Positions 1-5,466 of a DNA stretch of 5,466 bases are shown here, piece after piece; positions within the stretch are counted from its first letter, which is position 1; every line of letters begins with the position of its first letter. The DNA is from CAZTGZ01 sp044339595 (lineage in GTDB: Bacteria > Bacteroidota > Bacteroidia > NS11-12g > UBA9320). The notes under the pieces were generated by a model. That model had not been told where the DNA came from and ran no database searches. It saw nothing but the letters and a program-made list of their open reading frames with translations. The stretch is taken from assembly GCA_044339595.1 (NCBI GenBank), contig JBIIVF010000155.1:1-5466 (forward strand), in the 5' to 3' direction. A program made the position numbers and the translations under genes.

Positions 1-63
1 GCACTAAAGCTTATCACTTAGCCTTTTTAAACCTTTCTGATAATTCAAATAGGGGTAGTTCGT

Positions 64-1107
64 TTAATAACTAAAACCGAGTGGTTTCATTTTCTCTGAT
101 TCTACCAAATATTGGGTCGTATTTTCATCAATTCGGATGTTTTCTATTCGATTGATGTATCGCGCTGAAAAGACACCCAATCCGGGAGAAATGTTGGTGA
201 ATTCCGGTTTCTTTTGAACGATTCCTAACGAGGGTTTATTCACTTGAATGTAGGTATATAGATGCTCTCCACCACCATAGAAGTGAAGGCTGAGCGACAC
301 CCCTTTTCTTTTCACTTGATTATTTACTGGTATTTTGCTCAATAAGTTTTCATAGAACAGAGAACTGGAAACAATCACGATATTTTCATCATACCCGCGC
401 AGAGAAACCGTCTCCTTACCGGTAAACAGCTGCCAATCCACTGAATCTCGCCTCACTTTAGTGGTATCGTTGATATTCAATTCATCGAAATAGAACCTCA
501 TTTTGGCATCATACATTTTCGCAAATCGACCTTCGCGATACTTAAATACGAGGGAGCGTCCGGCATCAGAAGGGATATCGAGTATCGGATTGAATGGTTT
601 TAGCGGACTCAACAAATCCATTCGCCCAATCATGTCAAATCTGGCCGTGATTATTTTGCCTGAAAATTTATTCACGATCAACACTTGATACGCGTAGGTA
701 TTGGATAAATCCGATTCTTTTAACTGCGCTGTAAGTCGGTATAGATAATTGACGTCGTTTGCAAATAAGCCTGAATCCTTGGGCAAACCGATGTCATTTC
801 CGTTAATTCGATCTAAGGTAAATACACGTCTTTCAGTTCCGTTTTGAAATTCCACCACCTTTACATCCAAAGAATCGAAGTAAAGCGAATCACTCACTCC
901 GGCCAATTCTACTGCATTGCCATCCGGACTCAAATAAGCCTTGTTGATTCGGATGAAATTTTCCTCATCGGTAGGGTTCAGCAAACCATAAACTACCGCT
1001 ATTTCCTTCCAATCAGCAGATACGTCCAAAGAATTATCGCATCCCTGAAAGATAAATATCATACTGAACGCAATTCCAAATGTCTTGATTATCTTCGTAA
1101 AATCCAC
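64..1107 (-). CDS. Uncharacterised envelope lipoprotein (Bacteroidota type), GTG start
   Basis: The protein has 347 residues and no function I recognise. Residues 1-22 form a lipoprotein signal peptide: Lys5 and Lys8, a hydrophobic run over residues 10-20, then FQGC with the lipidated Cys at 23. After cleavage the mature chain begins CDNSLD and should be anchored in the envelope, most likely the outer membrane. The rest is polar, rich in predicted beta-strand, and has no transmembrane segment. A motif around residues 37-59 (AVVYGLLNP followed by FIRINKAYL) resembles the start of small Bacteroidota-only lipoprotein families, perhaps near DUF4249; this is from memory and unconfirmed. The start is GTG: an in-frame TAA lies 12 codons... 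upstream within the gap (five codons before the GTG) and no ATG precedes the signal peptide. The leader is A/T-rich with no Shine-Dalgarno sequence. It is transcribed divergently from the gene at 1156. The reading frame is intact and ends in TAA. I am sure of a coding lipoprotein, not of a role. Confidence 0.88.
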   Translation of the reverse strand: MDFTKIIKTFGIAFSMIFIFQGCDNSLDVSADWKEIAVVYGLLNPTDEENFIRINKAYLSPDGNAVELAGVSDSLYFDSLDVKVVEFQNGTERRVFTLDRINGNDIGLPKDSGLFANDVNYLYRLTAQLKESDLSNTYAYQVLIVNKFSGKIITARFDMIGRMDLLSPLKPFNPILDIPSDAGRSLVFKYREGRFAKMYDAKMRFYFDELNINDTTKVRRDSVDWQLFTGKETVSLRGYDENIVIVSSSLFYENLLSKIPVNNQVKRKGVSLSLHFYGGGEHLYTYIQVNKPSLGIVQKKPEFTNISPGLGVFSARYINRIENIRIDENTTQYLVESEKMKPLGFSY

Positions 1108-1127
1108 TTTAAATAATATTTAAGAAT

Positions 1128-1135
1128 TAGCTTTG
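1128..1135 (+). promoter_or_regulatory. Bacteroidota-type -7 promoter element (TAGCTTTG) for the 1156 gene
   Basis: TAGCTTTG matches the Bacteroidota sigma-A -7 consensus TAnnTTTG at all six fixed bases. A weak upstream partner, TTTA at 1108-1111, stands where the -33 TTTG/TTG box is expected, with a spacer of 16 bases. Transcription would start near 1140, leaving a leader of roughly 15 nt before the ATG at 1156. The position, just ahead of a signal-peptide gene in a short divergent gap, supports the assignment. The upstream box is poor, so it is a prediction only. Confidence 0.5.
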
Positions 1136-1150
1136 TGCCAAACAAGTTTG

Positions 1151-1158
1151 CAAATATG
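1151..1158 (-). promoter_or_regulatory. Possible -7 element for the divergent lipoprotein gene
   Basis: Read on the minus strand the bases are CATATTTG, five of six fixed positions of TAnnTTTG. Transcription would begin about 35-40 nt before the GTG start at 1107. The element overlaps the ATG of the plus-strand gene and I see no good -33 box upstream of it. A competing poorer match (CTTGTTTG) lies a few bases downstream. This is a weak call. Confidence 0.22.
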
Positions 1159-2220
1159 AGGTATTTTCTATGGCTTGCGTTCCTTATATTGTCAAAATAT
1201 GGAAATAGTCAGCAAGTTTCTCGAACATTTGATAAACCCCTAATAATAGAAGAATTTGAAACCCAAGGAAATCGTTGGGAAAGTAGATATTCTGCCATTG
1301 AGTTATTGGTGATTCAGGATAATGTGATGATCTTGAAACGGATTACCTCGAGCGGATTCAGCGTAGCAATACCTTCAGACGCACCCTATATCTCAAAAGC
1401 AGAGATCATTACTGCCTTAAAATTCAGCACAAATACCCCATCCACAGGGGGCATTATCTTATGGGCAAACCAAACCGGCAAGAGAACCTTGCTGCTGGAA
1501 ATCAATGAAAAAGGGAAATTTAGGCTTAAAAAAGTCAGTGAATTCGGAATTTCAATCATTTCCAAAAACAAAAAAGAAGGTTGGGTTAAATCAAAGGGAT
1601 TCAAGAAGAATGCATTCAATACCTGGGGTGTGAAAGCAGAAAATGGGATCATGGATATTTATCTCAACGGTAAGTTTCAACAAACCTTTTCAGATGAAGA
1701 AATCACCTCAGGAAGGATTGGCTATTTTGTGAATGCCGGTTCATCTATTCAAATCGACTTTCTCAGAATTAACGGAACTTCAGAGGATCTCATCACAGAG
1801 AACAATCCAGACCAAAATAGTGGAGAAATTAAAGATATTGTTCAACTTTTCAGAAGTAAAATAGAAGATCAACAAAAAGACCTCAACAAATTGCAGCAAG
1901 ACTTGGCCTATTGCAAAAGCAAGTCGGGAATCGATACCAGCGCCAGAAAAGCCAATCTGGATTTGACGCGAAAAAACACAGAGTTATCTAAAAAAGTCAT
2001 TCAATTGGAACAAGAACTTGAGATCAAAAAGAAGCGACTCTCCTACCTCGAAAGCATGAAAGAAGATTTAGAAAAAAGTCAGAACGGTGATCTGATTATT
2101 AATTTAACAGATTTACTGGCCAAAGAGAAAAAAGACCACGCTGAAACTCGGATTTTGCTGCAAAAACTTACCGATAAAAACACAGAACTTCAAAAAGAAT
2201 TGGACTCATTAAAAAAATAA
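1156..2220 (+). CDS. Secreted jelly-roll (ConA-like/DUF1080-like) protein with long C-terminal coiled coil
   Basis: The protein has 354 residues from the ATG at 1156. Residues 1-18 are a Sec signal peptide (MR, hydrophobic core to about residue 13, likely cleavage near GNS/QQ), so it acts outside the cytoplasm. Residues about 30-207 look like a concanavalin A-like jelly-roll of the LamG/DUF1080 kind. Visible marks are a central GGIILWAN strand (98-105), FNTWGVKAENG then DIYLNGK (154-173), and SGRIGYFVNAG (185-195) followed by IDFLRING. Such folds usually bind or cleave glycans, but I see no clear catalytic pair, so binding or a structural role is as likely. Residues about 223-354 are Lys/Glu/Gln-rich heptads, a coiled coil with a short break near 252-265 and again near 309-318, suggesting oligomerisation. 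A GTG at 1135 would add seven residues, but it overlaps the -7 element and spoils the signal peptide, so ATG is preferred. The next gene, panB, follows after 27 bp. Confidence 0.85.
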   Translation: MRYFLWLAFLILSKYGNSQQVSRTFDKPLIIEEFETQGNRWESRYSAIELLVIQDNVMILKRITSSGFSVAIPSDAPYISKAEIITALKFSTNTPSTGGIILWANQTGKRTLLLEINEKGKFRLKKVSEFGISIISKNKKEGWVKSKGFKKNAFNTWGVKAENGIMDIYLNGKFQQTFSDEEITSGRIGYFVNAGSSIQIDFLRINGTSEDLITENNPDQNSGEIKDIVQLFRSKIEDQQKDLNKLQQDLAYCKSKSGIDTSARKANLDLTRKNTELSKKVIQLEQELEIKKKRLSYLESMKEDLEKSQNGDLIINLTDLLAKEKKDHAETRILLQKLTDKNTELQKELDSLKK

Positions 2221-2247
2221 TCTAATCTACTCATATTTCTAATCGTC

Positions 2248-3063
2248 ATGAGCATACACAAAGAAACTAAAAAAGTAACTACTCACACCCTTGCAGAAAT
2301 GAAGCACAAGGGCGAAAAAATCGCCATGCTCACGGCCTATGATTATTCCATGGCCCGCATTCTGGATGAGGCCAAGATTGATGTAGTGCTGGTAGGAGAT
2401 TCTGCTTCTAACGTAATGGCTGGTAATATATCAACCCTACCTATTACCCTTGACCACATGATCTATCACACACAATCTGTGGTTAAGGGGATGAATCGCG
2501 CTCTGGTAGTAGCGGATATGCCCTTTGGTTCATATCAAGGCAATTCTAAAACAGCCCTCGATTCGGCCATACGACTGATGAAAGAAGCCGGCGCCCATGC
2601 CATCAAATTAGAAGGGGGCTTAGAAGTAATTGAATCTGTAAAGAGAATTTTGAGTGCCGGCATTCCGGTAATGGGTCATCTGGGCTTAACACCTCAATCT
2701 ATCTTCAAATTTGGCACTTACAGTGTGCGCGCGAAGGAGGACGCCGAAGCCCAAAAATTGAAGGAGGATGCACTGTTATTGCAAGAAGCCGGCTGTTTTG
2801 CCCTGGTTTTAGAAAAGATACCTGCCACTCTGGCAGAAGAAGTCACCAAGTCATTGCATATTCCTGTAATCGGCATTGGTGCCGGAGGGGGCGTAGATGG
2901 TCAAGTGCTCGTATTGCATGATTTAATCGGACTCACCAAAGAATTTAGTCCAAGGTTTTTACGTCGTTATCTCAACCTGTTTGATGAGATTCAGGGTGCT
3001 GTTGAGCATTTTATTAAGGACGTCAAATCAATTGATTTTCCCAACAAAGAAGAACAATACTGA
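2248..3063 (+). CDS. panB: 3-methyl-2-oxobutanoate hydroxymethyltransferase (ketopantoate hydroxymethyltransferase)
   Basis: PanB (EC 2.1.2.11) transfers a hydroxymethyl group from 5,10-methylenetetrahydrofolate to 3-methyl-2-oxobutanoate, giving ketopantoate, the first committed step to pantothenate and CoA. It is a cytoplasmic, metal-dependent TIM-barrel enzyme. The 271-residue length is normal for the family (E. coli has 264) and the chain is full. Family signatures are all present: LTAYDYSMA (28-36), VLVGDS (47-52), VVADMPFGSY (87-96), IKLEGG (119-124), GHLGLTPQS (143-151), LVLEKIP (186-192) and IPVIGIGAG (205-213) followed by DGQ. By alignment from memory to E. coli PanB, the metal ligands are Asp51, Asp90 and Glu122 and the catalytic base is Glu189; all are kept, so it should be active. 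The ATG at 2248 has no Shine-Dalgarno sequence. The 27-bp gap to the preceding gene has no good promoter, so cotranscription with it is likely. No panC or panD is in the window. Confidence 0.97.
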   Translation: MSIHKETKKVTTHTLAEMKHKGEKIAMLTAYDYSMARILDEAKIDVVLVGDSASNVMAGNISTLPITLDHMIYHTQSVVKGMNRALVVADMPFGSYQGNSKTALDSAIRLMKEAGAHAIKLEGGLEVIESVKRILSAGIPVMGHLGLTPQSIFKFGTYSVRAKEDAEAQKLKEDALLLQEAGCFALVLEKIPATLAEEVTKSLHIPVIGIGAGGGVDGQVLVLHDLIGLTKEFSPRFLRRYLNLFDEIQGAVEHFIKDVKSIDFPNKEEQY

Positions 3064-3097
3064 TATTTATCATTTTCCCGATTTTTTCTTGATTTCG

Positions 3098-3129
3098 TTT
3101 GGATAATTCGAAGGCAAAAGACAATTTCG
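3098..3129 (+). promoter_or_regulatory. Weak candidate promoter for the TonB-dependent receptor gene
   Basis: The 101-bp gap between panB and the receptor has a TTTG at 3098-3101 that could be a -33 box. About 20 bases on, CAATTTCG (3122-3129) matches four of six fixed positions of TAnnTTTG. Transcription would start near 3136, about 29 nt before the ATG. An alternative poor -7 (TTATTTAG, 3135-3142) is nearby. No palindromic operator or Fur-like inverted repeat is obvious. The gap length argues for some promoter here; the exact boxes are uncertain. Confidence 0.2.
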
Positions 3130-3164
3130 CCCCATTATTTAGAATTAATCCAATTAAAAACAAA

Positions 3165-5466
3165 ATGAGGTTGATTACATTCTTACTGATCATACTGATT
3201 GTTGGCACCATGCATCCTGCTTTTGCCCAAATGAAGATTCAAGGAAGGGTAACCGAAAAAGACACTTCAGTTGGAATACCATACGCAGTGGTGTATATAG
3301 AAGATGGGCACTCCGGCATTGTTACCGATCGTGGAGGATATTTCAGTATCCCATGCATGAACATCGAAACTTGCGTGCTGGTGGCCGGTTGTGTAGGATA
3401 TAAATCCGATAAATTCACCGTTAATAAACCCACCATCGATCCGGTTGTACTTAAACTTGAAGAAATCGTTACCGATTTGCCAGAGGCCGTGGTGAATGCA
3501 TCCTCCATCACCGGTGGCCTGGCAGGTTTAAAAAGCATGCCCGGATCGGCTGTGTATTTATCGCCTAAAGAGATTGCCAAATTTTCTTACAGCGATATAA
3601 ACCGAACCTTGCGGGCTGTACCGGGGGTAAACTTGCAGGAAGAAGACGGATTCGGTTTGAGGCCCAATATCGGCATCCGTGGCACCGGCAGTGAAAGGAC
3701 CGCCAAAATTACCATCATGGAAGATGGTGTATTGATTTCCCCGGCACCTTATTCTGCCCCGGCGGCCTACTACTTTCCAACCATCGGAAGAATGCAAGCA
3801 GTTGAAATCAGCAAAGGAAGCAGTCAAATTCAATATGGTCCGTTTACTACCGGCGGAGCCATCAACCTTATTTCCACCACCATCCCTTCGCAACTCAAGG
3901 CCAGATTGCATGTAACGGGTGGAAGTTTCGGCGCTAAGAACATCCATGCTTATACAGGCACTACAAGTGGACAATGGGGTTACCTGGCAGAAACATATCA
4001 ATACAGTGCCGATGGCTTTAAAAATCTTGATGGCGGCGGCAATACCGGTTTCAACAAAACAGATTATCTCATCAAAGTGCGATGGAGCAGCAAAGCCAAG
4101 GCAAAAGTGCAGCAATCCTTTCAATTCAAATATTCCAGTGCCGATGAAACTTCGCATGAAACTTATATGGGGCTTACACAAACAGATTTTGAAACAGATC
4201 CTTACCGACGATACGCCGGTACAGCCAAAGACCAAATGGTGACCGCTCAGCAGCAAATGGTGCTCAATCACTATATAAAAATCAGTAAAGCTTTAAACTT
4301 AAGCACCACTCTCTATCAAACTCAATTTAAAAGAAACTGGTATAAACTTGATCGCATCAAAGACAGCAGCGGAACCGCCATTTCCATTGCATCTTTGGCC
4401 CAAAATCCCGCACAATATTCCGATGCCTATCAAATTATCACCGGTGGAACCTCCTTCAATAACTGCGCTTTGGAAGTAAAAGCAAACAACCGATCATATG
4501 CAACCAGAGGTATTCAAACCTTACTCACCTGGAACAAAGACCTGGGTAGCATAAAGCATCATGCACAGTGGGGTGTTCGGGCACATGAAGATGGGATGGA
4601 TCGTTTTCAATATACCGACAAATATGCCATGAAAAATGGCGCCATGCTAATGACCACGGCAGGCATCCCCGGAACAGAAAGTAATCGACTCGAAAATGCA
4701 CGTGCATTGAGCAGCTTTGTTTTATATAAATTGGCGATTGGAAATTTCACATTAACACCCGGATTGCGTTATGAAAACGTTCAACTTTCTTCTGATGACT
4801 ACGGAAAATCCGATGTAAACCGCACCGGGAAAGACCTCAAATCTACCGAAAATCGCTTTGATGCCTGGATTCCCGGAATATCGGCCGACTATAAAATTAA
4901 CCGTATTTGGAGCTCATTTGCGGGCATACACAAAGGTTTTGCACCTGGAGGAAGCAATGAAGAATCAAAACCTGAATCGAGCATGAATTATGAATTGGGG
5001 GCGCGCTTCTACCGATTGCACACCGAAGGTCGTTTTGCCTTCTTTTTATCTGATTACGCCAATTTATTGGGAAGCGATCTCGCCGCAGCAGGAGGGGCCG
5101 GCTCCGGGCTCCTGTTTAACGGTGGAAATGCCAGGGTGTTGGGATTTGAAGGACAAGGCACCTACGATCCGTTATCCGGAAAGAAGAAAAAATTCCATTT
5201 ACCATTAACCTTGGTTTATACCTATACTGATGGTCAATTTTTGAGTTCATTCAAAAGTGAATTCGAAGGTTGGGGAACGGTTAACAAAGGCGACAATCTG
5301 CCCTATTTGGCCAAACATCAGGTTGCCTTGCTCGCAACAGTCGAACATCGATATTTTTCCGTCACCTTGAGCAGTCGATACAACGGCGCCATGCGCACCA
5401 TTGCCGGTAGCGGTGATATGCCTATATTGTTTTCAACCGATGATGCCTTGATTGCTGACATTGCAG
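3165..5466 (+). CDS. FecA-type TonB-dependent outer-membrane receptor, 3' end outside window
   Basis: The frame is open from the ATG at 3165 to the last base: 767 complete codons plus one base, with no stop. Residues 1-21 are a Sec signal peptide ending AFA before Gln22. Residues about 24-98 are a carboxypeptidase-regulatory-like beta-sandwich (KIQGRV, then GIVTDRGGYFSI, then VGYKSD). LPEAVVNAS (105-113) stands where the TonB box is expected. The plug follows (about 115-240) with RAVPGVNLQ, NIGIRGTGSER (168-178), MEDGVLISPAPYSAPAAYYF (185-204) and the segment SKGSSQIQYGP (216-226), TTGGAINL. The barrel follows, with ETYMGLTQTDF (332-342), PYRRYAG, GFAPGGSNEE (591-600) and NGGNARVLGFEG (652-663). 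These match the FecA group (COG4772), which imports ferric dicitrate or related iron chelates using TonB energy. The substrate is inferred from family only. There is no N-terminal signalling (STN) domain, so FecIR-type regulation is not expected. The leader is A-rich. The final barrel strands are missing only because the window ends. Confidence 0.93.
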   Translation, partial: MRLITFLLIILIVGTMHPAFAQMKIQGRVTEKDTSVGIPYAVVYIEDGHSGIVTDRGGYFSIPCMNIETCVLVAGCVGYKSDKFTVNKPTIDPVVLKLEEIVTDLPEAVVNASSITGGLAGLKSMPGSAVYLSPKEIAKFSYSDINRTLRAVPGVNLQEEDGFGLRPNIGIRGTGSERTAKITIMEDGVLISPAPYSAPAAYYFPTIGRMQAVEISKGSSQIQYGPFTTGGAINLISTTIPSQLKARLHVTGGSFGAKNIHAYTGTTSGQWGYLAETYQYSADGFKNLDGGGNTGFNKTDYLIKVRWSSKAKAKVQQSFQFKYSSADETSHETYMGLTQTDFETDPYRRYAGTAKDQMVTAQQQMVLNHYIKISKALNLSTTLYQTQFKRNWYKLDRIKDSSGTAISIASLAQNPAQYSDAYQIITGGTSFNNCALEVKANNRSYATRGIQTLLTWNKDLGSIKHHAQWGVRAHEDGMDRFQYTDKYAMKNGAMLMTTAGIPGTESNRLENARALSSFVLYKLAIGNFTLTPGLRYENVQLSSDDYGKSDVNRTGKDLKSTENRFDAWIPGISADYKINRIWSSFAGIHKGFAPGGSNEESKPESSMNYELGARFYRLHTEGRFAFFLSDYANLLGSDLAAAGGAGSGLLFNGGNARVLGFEGQGTYDPLSGKKKKFHLPLTLVYTYTDGQFLSSFKSEFEGWGTVNKGDNLPYLAKHQVALLATVEHRYFSVTLSSRYNGAMRTIAGSGDMPILFSTDDALIADIA

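Noticed and set aside
7..32. Hairpin-like AAAGCT / AGCCTTTTT, possibly a plus-strand terminator.
   Set aside because: The stem is about six A/T-rich pairs with a bulge, and no upstream gene is visible to be terminated.
1..63. End of a neighbouring gene: plus strand open from 3 to a stop at 72-74 overlapping the lipoprotein tail, or minus-strand short open stretches.
   Set aside because: Too short to judge; neither strand shows a recognisable protein tail, and the minus-strand stretches have no usable start codon.
844..1116. A 90-codon plus-strand open frame over the lipoprotein start.
   Set aside because: It is antisense to the signal peptide and motif region of a well-supported gene and has no recognisable features.
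1135..1155. GTG at 1135 as the start of the jelly-roll/coiled-coil gene.
   Set aside because: It overlaps the last base of the -7 element, so the predicted transcript would not contain it, and the ATG at 1156 gives a cleaner signal peptide.
2211..2220. Run of seven A directly before the stop of the coiled-coil gene, a possible slippage site.
   Set aside because: One shifted frame stops within about 25 bases, before panB; a Lys-rich end in A/T-rich DNA explains the run.
2221..2244. TCTAATC repeated at 2221-2227 and 2238-2244.
   Set aside because: A seven-base repeat in A/T-rich DNA is expected by chance and has no symmetry suggesting an operator.
3023..3211. A 62-codon minus-strand frame across the panB-receptor gap.
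   Set aside because: It overlaps the coding ends of both genes, is hydrophobic mainly by base composition, and has no credible initiation signal.
3558..4271. A 237-codon minus-strand open frame.
   Set aside because: It lies wholly inside the receptor gene, whose opposite-strand reading gives continuous FecA-family motifs; the antisense product has no recognisable domain.

Overview
The window looks like chromosomal DNA from a member of the Bacteroidota. Four things suggest this. The fourth gene is a TonB-dependent receptor with an N-terminal carboxypeptidase-regulatory-like domain. The first gene is an uncharacterised outer-envelope lipoprotein of a Bacteroidota-like type. None of the four starts has a clear Shine-Dalgarno sequence; the leaders are A/T-rich instead. 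An exact TAnnTTTG (-7) promoter element lies upstream of the second gene. I cannot place it below phylum.

Layout: positions 1-63 hold no gene I can support. A lipoprotein gene of unknown function lies on the minus strand (1107 down to 64, GTG start). A 48-bp A/T-rich gap separates it from a divergent plus-strand run. That run begins with a secreted protein made of a concanavalin A-like jelly-roll and a long C-terminal coiled coil (1156-2220). After 27 bp comes panB, ketopantoate hydroxymethyltransferase of pantothenate/CoA synthesis (2248-3063). After a further 101 bp a FecA-type TonB-dependent outer-membrane receptor starts at 3165 and stays open to the last base, so its C-terminal end lies outside the window.

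Functionally this is mixed. One gene is cytoplasmic vitamin biosynthesis, one is outer-membrane uptake (probably of a ferric chelate), and two are envelope or secreted proteins with no known role. The 27-bp gap suggests the jelly-roll/coiled-coil gene and panB are cotranscribed. The receptor probably has its own promoter in the 101-bp gap, but this is weakly supported. I see no rRNA, tRNA, CRISPR array, insertion sequence or strong intrinsic terminator. No genuinely new multi-gene system is evident. The least explained parts are the divergent lipoprotein and the jelly-roll/coiled-coil protein.
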